Below, piece by piece: positions 35,278 to 50,200 of a DNA stretch of 64,000 nucleotides. Below the pieces are notes generated by a model. The model had not been told where the DNA came from. It was given only the letters and a program-made list of their open reading frames with translations, and did no database searches. The first letter of the stretch is position 1; every line of letters starts with the position of its first letter. The stretch lies in contig NC_133911.1 in the NCBI RefSeq assembly GCF_964199755.1, positions 2,011,001 to 2,075,000 of the forward strand, given 5' to 3'. The position numbers and the translations under genes were made by a program. The DNA comes from Larus michahellis. Lineage: Eukaryota; Chordata; Aves; Charadriiformes; Laridae.

Positions 35278-38200
35278 ATGCTGCTCACCGTGTTCTGCCT
35301 GCGCCGCGACCGCAGCGAGCTCACCTTCTCCCTCCAGGTGGACGCCGACTTCGAACTGCAGAACTTCCGAGCTCTCTGCGAGCTGGAGTCCGGTATCCCG
35401 GCGGCCGAGAGCCAGGTCAGGCCCTGCCCGCCGACCGCCCCCCCCCCCCCCCGCCGTGAGGAGCGGGAGGGGCCCGGGCCTCGCCCTCCGCCCCGGGTCT
35501 GGGGTCCCCTGGGCCGGGATCGGCTTTGTCCCCCCTTCAGCCCCCGGGCCCTCCGCCCCGCCGCCTCCCCGAGCTCGGGGGTTATTTGGGGGGGCGCCCT
35601 GTCTGGGTTCTGGGGAGAAACGCGTCCTTTTTCCCCTCAAAATCCTCCCCTTCCCCTCAGGAGAGAGTTCCGGGTCTCCGGTGACTCGATGTCTTACCGG
35701 GGTCCCTCCGGGAAAGGTTCGGTCTGTTCCCGCGGTGGAGCTGAAAACGAGAAAAAAAATTGGGGGGTTTTATTGAGTTTTCAGAGGAATTTGGTGTTTT
35801 AAGTGGGGAAGGGTTTGGATCGAGAGGAATGGGAGTCGGAGAGCGGGGAAGGTGGCGGCCGACGGTCCCCTCACACCCCGGGGAACGAGGCTGAAACCAT
35901 TCCGGAAAGGGTTTATTGATCAGATAAAATTCCTGTCTGCGTCTAAGGTGGAAAAAGGCTGGTTGAGGCTTTTTTCCCATCTTTTTTTTTTCGTACAGGT
36001 GCGGGGAGCGAACGGTGTGTCCGCCGGGTTCCCCCAGCAAAGAGCCGAATTCGGGGCTCGCTCGTCGCCAGCATGCCAGCACACACGGCGTGGGGGCGGC
36101 TCTCCTCCGTCTGTCCGGCCGTCTGGGATTTACTCACTGTTTTGGGTTCAGTCCCACTTTTATTTTCCTTCCTTTTTTTTTTGTGAATTTTACCAGTTTG
36201 TTAGTGTAGGGGGGTTGCGTTGCAGGACAGGGCGATGTCGGCTCCTTTTCTCGGGGCGCTGGCTGCGCCTGGGGAGTTTTGTGGCGGTGGCTTTTTACTT
36301 CCTGAGCCTTTTCCGAGTTGAAATTAATAAAATATTTTTCCAGTCAAGCGAATATTAGTCAGCGATGGAAAAAGGGCTGAGGTGGATGTCTTCCCTCACT
36401 GAGCAGGTTCCTGACGCCTCCCCCGCGGTGTTTTGCTTTACCTTTGCCTTCGCCGAGCCTTTTATTTGGGGACGAGGGGTTGGTTTTGAGGGGGAAGCGG
36501 TCTCCAAAGCAGGGGTAGAAAATCAAGGTGAGGTGGATTTTCCTTTAGGGGGAAAAAACCTCTTGATTTTTGGTAGGTAGAAAGAGAGAAACCACCTCAC
36601 ACAAAGGTTCCCTTCTGCTGCGCTCCAGCAGAGCCCCCCCGTGTCTGTGTGGCAGCCGCCAGAGAGGCACCCACGTTCCCTGCTGGGAACGGGGACAACC
36701 TCTACACGTGGGACTCTGCGAGCACACAGTGGCTCCTATACGTCTGGGTGTCTGGAGCGTAAACTCCTCGTCGTCAGCTTTGTCCCCGGTGTGTCAGAGC
36801 AACCCCTCAGCTCTGGGTCTGTTTTAGGACAATGAGGGGTCAGGGATTTTTCTGCTTATATTTCGCTGGGAGTTAAACTGCTGCGGAGTTTTGTGATTTT
36901 ATCGGCCGCAGGTAACAGGGATCAGCGCTGCGCTTTTTGTAGCCACCTCTGCTTCCCTTCTGCTCACCCATCTGCCGTTTATGCATCGTCTTGGTTCCTT
37001 TCTTTTAATGTTTTCTAGCCATGTGTTTATTGTTCCTTTCTCTCCTGTTTCTACCCAGTGTTCGTGAAGTGTTTTGAGGACCTTCAGTGGGGAGAAAGTT
37101 CTAAAAATACAAGTTATCGGTGAAGCAGCTTGGTGTGTAGAACGATTTTGCGTGCTTAAACCATCCTCCACAAATAGGCAGTGTTACATTTACCAGACTT
37201 GGTGGTTTACTGCTGTTTTTCCATAACCAAGGCCCACGTTGTGTTAAAGGGGTCACGCTGGCACAAGAGAGGATTAATTTAATAGTAAATGTGTAGCGTG
37301 GAGCGAACCAGTGCTGTGTGTTAATCCCAGTCTTATTTTCTGCTGTTTTGTGGAATTCATTCCGGGTGCTGCAGTTTGGGGTGGAGGCGAGCAGGGGGCT
37401 GCGAGGTGTCTGAGGAATGGCTGCGGTCACAAAGTGGGGAGGGCGGCGTGAGATAACGGGGATGGCCGCTGCCGGGGTGCGGAGATAAGAGGAGCTGGGC
37501 AAGGAGAGGGGAAATAATTGGGCTCGCTGCGGTTTCCTCCACGTGTCAAGGCGGTGGCTTTTCTGGAGAGGGGTCAGGGAGGATCTGGGCAGAACCGTGT
37601 TCTTCTGGCAGCACTGTTTATTTCCTTCGTTTCTCTTTCTTTCTGCGCCGTACATCTCCCATCCTTGGCTGTGCACAGGAAGATGTAACGGGTTCTGAGT
37701 TTGCGTTGATTTACGGTTGCTGGTCATATCTGGTGTTCTTGATGGGGGTTTCTCGCTCCATAAACAGGTTCTACCCTACGGCATCGTGCAAAATGCAGCT
37801 GTCGTGCGGTATCAATGCTTGCATCCCTGCCCAGGTCACCTCCAGAAGAGCCCGTGTCCGGTACCTGGCCAGCCTTCTAAAATATGCTACAAACCAGATA
37901 ATCAAAACGCAGCAAAATTAAATCAGTTTGTTTTAACAGCAGAGCGGAATGGGTCAAAAGTATATTAAGCCGTGCTGCTAATGGATGTAGCGTGAGCGCC
38001 GAGCGCTTAATTCATTGTCTGAGGTGTTAAGGCCGAATGCTCATAAATCCAATCCCAGCAAGACGACAGAGGTAAAACCTCACTTAAACTGATTAACTTG
38101 TCTCTTCCAGAGTGTCTGCGCAGGGAAACTGCCATTTAAGATTTGGGCTTGCAGCTGGGATTTATTACAAGCTTGCTTTCTCTGCGGGCAGCAGCGTTAC

Positions 38201-41200
38201 TGAGTCAGGCCGGGTGGGACGCGTCCGGTAACGTGAGAGGATGCACTGGGACTCTTCCCGTCACACGCTAGCCTTAATTATACCGGTAATGTCTTGCAAA
38301 CCGCCAGAGCAGAGACTGTGCGCCTTAATAGAGCTTGCAAACGGACCTGTGTTTGCACCCAGTCTGGCGCAATAGCGCTGAGGCTGTTAAATGTGTGGCT
38401 GATGAGAAGGTAGGAAGCTCGTGCTTGTTCCTAATCGCGTATGTTTCTCTCCTTCTGATGGCTCTGGTTGCTGTTGTACATGGTTCTTATTATTTTTGCT
38501 TCTTCTGTCTTGTCTTACTATGGCACCACCACTCTTCCAGTGCATTAGTGGGATTGTCTGTAATATTTCTGAGTAGCTGCATTAAAGCAGGGAAAGTCTG
38601 TAGCGTCTTCCAGTCCTTAAGACGTGTAGTAATTGTATTTTTTGGATCTTCTTTTTGGATCTGCTACGTGCGATAGCATCGAGTAGAGCCATAGCCCGTC
38701 CAGGCAAGGACTGTGAAAGCTTCTCCCACGCGGCTTTGCCAGTCCCGACCTGCGGCAAACCTGTTGTTGCTGAACCAGCCTTTTCCAGACCCAGAGAGAC
38801 GCGGGTCTTGCTAAACGAGGTGGTAAACGTGAAATTCAATCGTATGCCTGACGGGTTGAGGCTGAGTTCTTTGGCGTTTCTTGCTTTGGACTCCTGCCAG
38901 GGGTAGGAGGCTGCTGAACCGATCTGCCCGGTCTCATCGTGCTCCCATGAAGGCACAGAAACCTTCACGTTTAGCAGATACCATTTCTGGGAACTTCTGT
39001 TCCCATAAAGCATTTCTTTCTTTATTTTCATTTTTTTGGCTTCCTGCGATTTAGGACATCTGTAGGTATTACAGATCTAATGTTAACAGAAATATTCCCA
39101 TGGTGATTATTCCTTTTTATCTCAACATGGTTTTATGTTTAATCTGCGGACCCCTTGTTAAGTCAGGTTATCATAATAGAGAATGATGTGACTTTGTGTT
39201 TTATAGTCAAAAGAAATGAATTCCCTGCCATGGACTGACTGCAGGCTCGGAAGTGGTGTCTTTGGGTGCTGAACCTTCGAGCCTGGATAGAGTTACATCA
39301 CTGAAGTAAACTGGAAATCACTAAGCTAATCACTGAGGTCCCTGTAAAACTGGTTATTCTGGGGAACGGTGTTGTTGGGAAAAGGCAGAGATCATAGATA
39401 TTGGACTGGATCATCCATGGATCTACCCTGACGGACACTGCCTGCACGTGTGCAGTCGGTCCTTGGTCAGTAGGTGCTGATGTGGGGAGAGATAACGCTG
39501 TAGGAGACGTCTGTGACTTGTGTAATCGTAGAGATTGGATGTTGGAAACGTGTGGCAAACAGCCCTGGAGCAAGGCTTGCTTTCTTCTCAAACTCCTGGC
39601 CTCTAATTAAGAGAGACCAGCCCTTCTCCAAGATGCTGAGTTTCGAGAAACCATTGCTGGGTTTCGGTAAGACCGACTCTGTGTCATTGTCCAACCGCTT
39701 ACCTGTTGAGGTCTCTCTGTGCCTGAGGTAGAGGTGCTTTGGCGGGGCCTGCCCGTGGCGAGAATTGCACGCCTTCCCTTCTGAAGCTTGAGATGGGTCC
39801 AGAGGATTTACTGGAACACTTTCATTAAAAAAAAAAAAAAAAAAAAAAGGCAAGATGTCTGCTTTGTCACGCGCGGTGTTTTTCACTGCACTCTCTCCAT
39901 GAACAGATAGTCTATGCGGAGCGGCCTCTAACCGACAACAACAGATCTTTGGCCTCCTATGGCTTGAAAGACGGGGACGTGGTGATCTTGCGACAGAAAG
40001 AGACCGTAGAGCCGCGGCCCTCCATCCGCTTCCCAGGTGAGAAAGGATTTGTGCTAACTTCTGCTCTTAGAGCATCCAAAGATCTTGATATTTATCAAAC
40101 ACCAACTCTGTCTCTTCTCAGTCTCCTTTAGCACCTCGCTGGGCAAAACACTTAGGAAGGAGAGCGGCTAGGGATGAGGCAGGGGGCTTTTAAAATTGGC
40201 TAAAGGGCTTGTTATTTAATGTTTTTTTTTTTTAATTCTAAGGAAGTGAATGCTATTTTACTATTCTTTTGGGGAAATACAGAGAAAGTGAGGAAGGTAA
40301 CTGGTTCAGAACTAAAGGTGTGTGACTTTTCATACGACCGCTGGTTCCCTTCCCGCTCGGTGTAATGGTGCAATGATCTGCAGTCTGTGCGGCTCCGGCA
40401 CGATAAAAAGGCTGTTGCGATGCGCGCTGTGAATCTGTACCGTGACAGATACCCAGAAAACACGCCTCTTAACGAACCCAGTTACGCAATTGTGCGTACA
40501 TGCGAAGGACTCCTCAGATAACATCTGAGTGGAGCCCTGCTCCTCTGTCCTGCCTTCTGCAGCAATTCCTAGCAATTCCTCATCATAAAATATCGCTGGC
40601 GAAGAAGGTACCGCTGGCTGAGAAGGGCTTGGGAGCGTTGCTTGAGGTCCTCATCCTCCTGCCTCAGCTGGAGGATTGGTGCCTGCAATGCAGGTCTGCA
40701 GAAATGGTACTTTTCTTTTTTTTTCCCCCCTGCTTTTTTTTTTTTTTTAATCCGGGAGATTCAGAAGTGCCTTAGAGACGCTGGGTTTAGCCTCACGATC
40801 CCCCCGTGTGGTATTCACGTTTGTGAAGCTGGAAATAACTAGTCTGCGATTCAGTCAGTGCATTTCAGGGGATAAAAACTGGGCCAGATAGAAGGCTAGA
40901 GCAGTTACAGAAATACACGCTAGCATTCCTAACCCACTAACCCAAGCACGTGGCCATGCTTCCAACGTGAATTGCTGTTTGCAGAAAACAGTCTAATACT
41001 GTAGCATTAAGAGCGGCTCATCCTTCCCGCGGTTTTTCCACTGTGTTTTTCACGCAGAATTGTAAATGTGAAGCGCCGACACCTCTGACTTTTTTTCCCT
41101 TCAAGGTCTGCCGAGGATAGACTTCAGCAGCATCGCGGTTCCTGGGACGTCCACTCAGCAGCACCAGCCACCAGCACAGCGAATTCGCCCGTCACCTCCC

Positions 41201-44200
41201 GATGCGCCTTCGTTCCCTCAGGGTTTGGACAATCCGGCGCTGCTACGGGAGATGTTGCTTGCGAATCCCCACGAGTTGTCCCTGCTGAAGGAACGCAATC
41301 CACCCTTGGCAGAGGCGTTGCTCAGTGGAGACCTCGGTAAGTTGGGTTATTAATCAGCGGGAGGTGGCTTTAAATCTGTTTGAGCTCAGTTCTACTAAAA
41401 GGCGGGCACAGGTTTTTAACTAGCTGGGATGTTCGCTGCCAGCTCATTGACGATGCTGAGAAATAGTGTGGGTTAGGAGTACTCAAGGCAGAGTTCCTCG
41501 CTTAACAAGACTGTTTCTTGCAAGCTGGGAGTATTTCTCCTGCTTGGCTTCTTTAATATCCTATCTCCCCCGCTTTGAAATAGCGGATGCACAGATAAGT
41601 CGAGTTTCTATGAATGGCTCAGCTCCCAATTTGTATGTGAAGACTCCCTGAATTCATGTTTTCCAGTAACAGCGTTGTGTTTGCTGCATCCCAGAGGCCA
41701 CTGAGACCTCAACAGAGAGCAGTACGCCAAAAAAACAACTCTATCCCTAACGGTTAGCTGCTATGGAAGTGGACACCAGAAAGGGAGAGGAAAAAGTAAA
41801 TGGTGCCTTTCGGGAACTTTTCCAGTAGCAGTAGTAATAAATGTTTAAGCCTGTTAATCTTGAAGGTGTTCACATATTTTGGGCACAGTTGGAGTCCGGT
41901 ACCGTGTCCTTCGCTTCCTCTGCAGGCGAGCAGCTGATGTTGGTCCCTCATTCTTCACGTAATGAAAGCGTTGAACTCTAGTGTCCGTTCAGTATGAAAA
42001 CAAGGTGGTGGTTTGAGCGTCAGAGGATGCGCTTCCAAACCTCTGCAAGACCTTTAGTTAGAAAATAAATCCTGTTGAGTTTGGGGAAATGAATGAAGAG
42101 GAGCTTCTAGCAGGAGACCTTTTTTCTTGTTTCAGGGGTACATCATAGTGTTTTCTCTCAGTCAAAGGAAGCTAGAAAGGAACTTGCATGGATATTTTTG
42201 GCCTATTTCATTTTTTCATTTTTACTTTAGCTCGTATCCAGAGTTCAAGCCATGTCCTTTGCGCTGTCAGGCTTTTCACACCTCTTGTGAGCGCTGCGTC
42301 TGTGGTGCAGTAGGGAAATTGTTCCCATCACCTTGAGAAGATGTGCTGCAGCTGGCACAGGAAACGAGAGGTTAAGCCCAAGACACCCAGAACTGGCTCA
42401 TCTGCTGCTCTGTCTTGCCTTCTTATGCGCATTGAACTTTGATTCAGGTGTGCATTTTTAGTCCCAAATCGCCGCAGTGGGCTGTGAGAAGGAAGCGGGG
42501 TTTGATCTGGTCATGCTCTCATCATTCTGTACGGCTGCTGTCGGTATTCGGGCACAGATCCAGTCCAGCTCTGGCTCCGATGCCCAAATATACACATAAA
42601 TACGTGCCATGTGACTGTGCTGGATGCACTGCAAGTACTTTAGAAGGCACCTGCTACGCAGAAACCTAATTAAAAAAAATAATAATAAATAAGTAAAAAA
42701 CAAATAAGAAAACATACACAGTGCCTTCCCAAACATGTAACAGCCTTTGAGCCAGAGAGCTTCTTCATGGGAACTGCATTTCTGGAAGCAAACCCACAAT
42801 CTTCTGTGTTTACAGAACTCAATTTATTGCCAAGTCCTTTTGGGAACGTATGTGATCAAATCCAAGCAGTAAAAAAAAAAAAAAAATAATAGCCAGAGGC
42901 CATACAAAAAGCGGGGATCTAAAAACTGTGTTCTTAAAATGTGCGGCAAGACTTTGTGGAGCAGGTGTCCCGCCTGGGACCTCTTGATTTCAGTGGTAGG
43001 CATCCAGCTTTAGGGATTGTAATGTCCCTGCCTTTGCCTGCGTTGCTTGCGTTTACAGGAAGTTTTGTTGTTAGCCTTTTCACGTCTTACAGTTTTGCCT
43101 TTGCTCTTTGCTGGATCTGCAGACTGTTATTTTACTGGGGGATTGCTGAGTGTAAAACACGATAGATTTTGCAAGCTGTTCCTGTAGATGGGCCATCTTA
43201 CTGAGAGCTATGAAATCTCGCTCCTATCTGCCTGAAGCTTTTGGAAAATACACGTGCACACAAGCTTCTTGTTCGAATTGTGCAAGTTCTGTAGTCCCAA
43301 TTTCTGCTTCGGGTCTCATTTATCGGCTGGTGGTTTTTTTTTCTTGGAGTACAGCGTAGGCAATTTTTCCTGCAATAGAAGAATGAATTCCTGTTTTTGT
43401 CTCAGTTCTTTGTTTTAGATATTGTTGTCTTTACGTTTTTTCCATTTTTCTTCCATATAAAAATGTATGTGCAGGGAAATTGAGTTTGATATTGCTGAGT
43501 CTGGGTAGCAACACAAGGAGAAAGAGCTCTGTCCAGTTGCTTTTCATCTCAGCGGGTTCCCAAGTTTGCCACCGATCCTTTGAGGTCTGTCCCCGCTGCC
43601 TTCAGATGAAGCCTTTGGTGCCTGTGCTGCTGAGCCTACCCCTGAGTGCGCGCTGGCATAAAAAGAAGAGTTTGCTGTGCCAGAACTTGATTTGTAAGAG
43701 TCATTTCCAGTAAAAAGCATTTCTGTATCTCCTTGTTACTGCAGAGAAATTCACCAGGGTGTTGCTGGAGCAACAGCAGGACCGAGCCCGGCGGGAGCAG
43801 GAGAGGATCCGACTCTATTCAGCTGACCCTTTTGATCTTGAGGCACAAGCCAAGATAGAAGAAGACATAAGGTAGAGAACCAAAGCTGCTTGCGGGCTCT
43901 GGAGGTCTTCATGGTGCTTTTTTCCACAGGGTGCTTCCGTCTGTGATGCTTTTTCCTTGGAGGGTGCAAGGAATGTATTTAGATCCTGCCTTAAGATGCC
44001 CGCAGGGCAATGCTCTGAGCCACCTTTGCATGTGGGAGGGCTGGGAATTGGGGACACACAGGCACACCCCATCCTTTAGGTTGTATCCAGCTGAGCCCGG
44101 ATCATGAGGTGGCAGCACCACTGTCTATGCGTGTGATGTCCCAGAGCTCTCCAAGCTGGTCCACTCTGAAGCACTTGCGAAAGCACTTAGAGATCTTAGA

Positions 44201-47200
44201 TCCTCTTGAGCGGTGGTACTTGGGTGCCTCAGGTGTGTTTTGAACCGGAGAACTGGGCCTGTGTTAGTCTCCAAGCTGAGCCTCTGCACAGCAACGTGGC
44301 GTCATTTCTCCCAGCTGCCTTTGAGATTTGGTTTTGCTTCCTGCTAATTGTTTTGTCTCTCTGGCTGATTCCAGACTCTGAGCATCACTGCTGTCAGAAG
44401 AGATGTTCTGTAGAAATATGTTCTGCTCGTCAGCGCTCGCTCCCTCTTGCTGTCTTCCAAATGTAATTGCATTGGGCTGAGGCTGGATTTCTTAAATTGA
44501 GTGATAAATCCTTGAGTCAGAACATGACTGGTGGTTTTTTTCCTGATAAAGAAATGTCTGTCTGATACAGGCTCGTAGTTGGTCATAGTCAAAATTCATT
44601 TGTGATGTCATTCTTGCATTACGACTGACAAGGTGTTGGTGCCAGATAAATGCTTCGTTTAGCAATGCAGAAAAATACGCATTTGTAGATAGCAAAACAC
44701 CCGAGGCACAGGAACGCTTTCCTCCTTCCACAGATGAGGGGACAGATAAAGACGGTGTGTCCAAGGCTGTGCAGCTGTTGGGGAACAGTTTGGGCACCTA
44801 GCAGTCCCCAATTTCACACCCAACTTAGTTTCTTTGAACTCCTTGCTTAATTAGATGTGCTCTGCCCAAGATTGACTGGAAGCTATTGCTATTTTTTTTG
44901 AGAACACGGTTTTGCCCTTCAAGTGTATCTTAGGTGGGAGAGTGTAGAGCACAGAGAAAACGGAGTAATGGATTTGACAAGAAAACAAACTGAAGGTTAA
45001 CCGTCTGATTTGTGCTTAAATAATAAAAGACAGGACAACATGTGGCTCTGTTTCAGGAGTATATGAAGCGCGATAGACTGGCAGTAGGGTGCTTTAGCTC
45101 CCAGATGAGCCACGTCTCGGGTGCCGTTAGCCGTTTTCCTTCCCCACCAAGAAACCTTGTCTACCCATCTTGTTGTGGGAAGGCTACCACAGTACAGAAG
45201 ACGGATCAGAGAGGAGCTCGGGGTTTTTCCTCTTCCTCTACTGAGGAGGAAAAATGAAATGGCATCAAAATTGGAAGCCCTTTTCTCTTTTTGGTAGATA
45301 GAGCTGTATCGGATGCAGTCGCTACAGATACCTATCACTTCCAAGATGACTGGAGGGGCCGTGGTGGGCTTCTTGAGGGGCGTTTCTTCTGTAGGCTTGA
45401 ATTTGCAGCAAGGGCTTGTGTTCGTGGTGGGGTGTTCTCGCTGCGGTTTTGCTCATCTCCCTCCCTTCCAATATCTGGAAAGGAAAGATACCAGGGAAAC
45501 GTTGGAGGATTTTAATGTTCAGCTGCTGTGTGGGATTCCAGCATTGTAGCTACTGGCAACATCATGGTGTGCCCTCAGTGCTTTATTTTAGAGTGACTAA
45601 TAAATAACACAGGTTTTTCGCTTGCAAGTTCTCCAGGTTAACCCCGTGGCGACAGGTTTCTGTTGCAAACGGAAGGCCGTCTGATGCTGTAGTGTGAGTT
45701 AGGCAAGGTGTTGGTAGGAGCAGTCTTCATGGCCGCTGGGGAGCAACTTGATGTCTCTGGATTACGCCAGGATCGTTACTAGCAATCCCCCTGCTAAGAA
45801 GGCTATGTTTAGCTAACGAAGCAGTCTTTGTTGTGGTTTAAACACGTTGTTCGTAAGGTGAGCTGCAGCAGGTGGGATTACCAGATCTAAGGTGGAGGGA
45901 TGCTTATAAGATCTGGCTGACGAAAAGTCTGATTTTTCTCTCTCTTCTCCATTAAATTCAGGCAACAAAACATTGAAGAAAATATGACGATAGCAATGGA
46001 AGAGGCCCCCGAGAGTTTTGGGCAGGTGGTGATGCTGTATATTAACTGCAAAGTCAACGGACATCCAGTGAAAGCCTTTGTTGACTCAGGTGAATTGCCC
46101 CATTTTCATCTCTTTCTCTGCACGCTCCTCTCCCTCCCTGAGGGAGACGGTAAACGCTCCAGAAATTTTGCCCAGAAATGCCATAAGAAAGCACTGCGTT
46201 ACAAGATTTTAAAGCACCTGATTAAAACCTGAAAGCAGCCTTGTTTAAGGCGAGCAGAGCCAACTGTTGTGAGAAGCAGCGTGCGTGAGTGCTCGAACGC
46301 CCCAGATCAAGGCTCCTGTGAGAATCTCCGGGGCTGCGATGCCAGAAAGGTCACTGCCACATGTGTGTCTTATCTCATTTTACAGATGGGGGGGATTTTG
46401 CATGCCTTTAATGCTGTGCTTCCCATCCACAGCCTTAAAGGGGAAGTTCTTGGGGTTATTCCAGCTCTACAGTAATACATACTTTACCATCAGTGCTCAT
46501 CTGTGTGTATGCAGTCAACTCAGCGCAGTGGGATTCACAGGAAACCTTTATGCCCTAATGCAGTTGCTGGTGCAGTGTGGTTTCCCGGCTGCTGAGTGCA
46601 AGATCTTAAGCCCTTCCAGGAGAGAATTTAATTTGTGATGAGCTGTCAGGATTTAACACAAATTCTCTTGCTGGTAGGTGCCCAGATGACCATCATGAGC
46701 CAAGCTTGTGCTGAAAGGTGCAACATAATGAGGCTGGTAGATCGGCGGTGGGCCGGCATCGCTAAAGGTGTAGGAACACAGAAAATAATTGGCAGAGTGC
46801 ACTTAGGTAAGTACCTCTGTTCTTCTTTGGGCAGCTTTGGCGGCAGTTTGACTGCATTTCCCATAGTCTTGGCACCGAGGAGTATCTGGTTTAATGCCGT
46901 AATTGTTAAAAACTCCCGCAGAGTAAAATAAAAGTGCATCTGCGATATGTTTGTTTGTCTCGGGCACAGTAGTCTGGCTTCTGTCTCATTTAATGCTTTC
47001 TTAATGGAATTACCTTAATACTTTTAGGTGAGGGGAGTCCTCAGCTCAGAGGACGTGCTCACTCTGGATGCGAAAAACAGGGCTAATGTGAAATAGCAGG
47101 GTCTTTCCTGTTTAGGGTGGGACTGCTGGGCAGCACGAGTTGCTCGGGAAGGGTTCCACTACAGTGGAGCGTTTCATGTTCCTTTGGGAAGAGAAGGCTC

Positions 47201-50200
47201 TCTGTGCTCTTGTGCAGGTTTTCTGGATGAGAGGAGATTGTCCGTAGTGTCTAAAAAATCGATTCTCTTCACTGTTGTTGCTTTTTAGACTTGTGCTCTA
47301 ACGAGCTGTACGCAGCTCCTCTAGCTTGGAGGGTTAGATAAGCAGTACTTAAGGCTCTAGAGCAGGTCAGTTTTTAAAATAATTAACTTCTTGAGACCAA
47401 GGCAGGCCTGATAGTCCCTGGGGTTCGCAAAGGGCTAGACTTTCTGTGACCCAAACGGTACGTCAGAGCTCTGGCTTTAAGATTTGCCCAGGTTTGTGCA
47501 GACCTTTCCCAGGAGGTGGCAGAGCAGAAAGTAGATTTTTTTGCGCTGTAGCATTGCAAGGTGGTAACTTCTCTCTCCCCTGCCTTTCAGCTCAGGTCCA
47601 GATTGAAGGGGATTTCCTGGCGTGCTCCTTCTCAATCCTTGAAGAGCAGCCCATGGACATGCTTCTAGGACTGGACATGCTTAAGAGGCATCAGGTATCA
47701 AAATCTCTTTTGAAACAGCTACTGGCTCTTCCAAGTTAAGTGCTAAGTGCAATGTAAATGCCTTGGTTGTGAATGTATTGGGATTTTTCTGGGGAGCGTT
47801 GATGGTGGATTATCTTCCAGCCGGTTAGGAAAGAAGTACATACGCTACATACATCATGGATAGCTGTAGGATGTCTGGCTGCTCCCTGAAGATTTTTGCT
47901 CTGATCAAAGATGCTCAGAGCTTTCCAACTGAATGATTTATTACAAATCAAGTCACGCGGGGCCCTTTGCTTATAGCCCACTTGGCCCACTTTGCTTAGC
48001 TGCTATGAGCTGTTCCCTTTGGAGATGGATTGTTTAACCTTTTCTCTCCTTTTTCTCCGGGAATTGACTGGCTCTTATGCAGGCCCCTGATGTCTCGATG
48101 CTCTTTCACAGTGTTCAATTGATCTCAAGAAGAATGTCCTAGTGATTGGCACGACTGGCTCGCAGACCACTTTCCTCCCAGAGGGCGAGCTCCCAGAGTG
48201 TGCCCGGCTGGCTTATGGGGCCGGGCGGGAAGACGTGCGGCCGGAGGAGATTGCAGACCAGGAACTAGCAGAAGCAATACAGAAGTCCGTAGAGGAAGCA
48301 GGTACCGGGAGGAGTGCAGTGGAAATATTAATCCGCGTAGTTTTCCTGCTGACAGGATGTCTGTCAGTAGTCCCCCTTCTCAGCTCCTAGGAGATACAGC
48401 CTAACGCAGCACCAGCGAGTAAATGGTGGAGAGAAAGGGGCTTTATTCTTGCTCGTGGCCTCTAACTGCGCTTCTCTTTTCCTTTCTGCCCAGCAAAATC
48501 TGTCTGCACGAAGGCATTTGGGGGTGCTTGCTGTTTAATTTGTGCTTTCCTTGCAACTTCCTACCCGCTCTGGTTTCTTGACCTTCAAAGGTGTGGAGAT
48601 AAATGGTTGTCTCTGGCACCCGTTCACCTGGGTCGAGTTGTAGTGCCTGGTCATGGTTCAGTTGTGTGGTGTTTTAGCAGCCTTGGGTAAGGACAGCTTT
48701 GTGGAGGCTTCCGCAAATCCCGTTCTTAATAGCTGCAGCATATGAAAACAGAGGAGCTGTAGCAGTAAGCACAAATCTCTGAACAGAAGTTCATGACAAT
48801 TTTTAGAAATAGTACTATTTCAGCATTTTTTTCCTTAGAATGGTGCTTGTGCCCTCGGAAGGTGAATTGCTTCTCTTACTGAAGGTTACCGTTGCTCCAA
48901 ATTTCAAAAGCAGCAGCTGAATTCACATCCTAATATACATCATCAGCCTTGACTGTGATCTGCAAAGAGAATTTTCGCCCTCCCCGTAGATTTGCTCCCT
49001 GTGCCTCTGGAATCCGTAAGCTGCACAAGCCCAGACCGACTGGGCTACGGGAGATTTTAGTAGCTGCAAAATTCATTGAAGTGGAGATGCCAGAATAGCT
49101 GAAAGCAGAGCTATGAGCCAGATTTTCTGTTTAACTCCTCCCTTAAAAGCATATGCTTTTGACTAAAGGAAAGCTTCGTTATTTTTTTCCCTGCTATTAA
49201 CAGTGAAGCTGTGAATACCTCACAAAGTATATTCCTCAGGCCTTTTACAAAACTTTTAAAGATAACATTTTATATGCAAGTCTTCTATAAAGACTTTTGA
49301 GTTTTCCTGCTAATTTTTCCTCTGGAAGCACACAGTAAGGTTCCGTTTCCCACACAAATGCCAAAACTCTTTGCCAGGTCACGTTTAAGCTGATAAATTT
49401 GACTTCTTCCACATTTCTATTGCTATTTTTTTTAAGACTCTAGCATGCACATATTTAAAATTGAAGTGCAATAACCAGATTTAACCATATGTGTATATAT
49501 ATCTATAAAACCAGTTGTAATGCACTGAAATTTTTCTTTAACACTTCCCAATTGCTGCTTGATAGCCCAAAGAGTAAGCAGTGACTTTTGTGCAAATAAT
49601 GAAATTGTTTACACTGAGGGGAGCACAGGACTGAACTTACTGGTCCCTCTACCAGTTTTCTTCCATTCTAAGAATATAAGTTTTCCAGAGATGTAAAAAA
49701 CTTGAGAGGAATGCCTGGCTTTAATAAATCAGCAAGAAATGCTTTACGTGTTTGACTTCTAAAGCCAAATTTGAATGCTTATTAACTTCAGTTACGGCAG
49801 GTAGAGAGAAACACAAACATAGGTTTGACCTTGCCCCTGTCAGGTTTTGGCACAGCTGAAGGTCACATTCGGTAGCTTGGGCTCATGTCTCTTCATATAA
49901 CCTGGCAGAGAAAATGTGCGGATGTAAATATTAGTTCTTTTCCTGTTAAAACTGTGAACCTGATGAGGCCCGGGTTGGTTTTAGACATATCTTTCCATTT
50001 GGGGTGAGAACTTTGCAGACATCGTAGTTGGTTGGACTTAGTTCTCTGCTGAAAGGGTCAAATAAAAAGCAAACCTCAGCCCCAAATGTATCAGTCTTTA
50101 CAATAAAAGCATTTTAGTTGAGTGCTTTAAGATGAAAAGTGCCTAAAATGACTTAAGTCAAAGCTGCTTATGCACCAAATACAGTTCTAAAGACCATGTG

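Noticed and set aside
34622-35776. 384-codon + frame and 330-codon - frame at the DDOST-DDI2 junction
   Set aside because: High GC content makes stops rare. The true coding sequence here is DDI2 exon 1 in another frame, and neither translation resembles a protein family.
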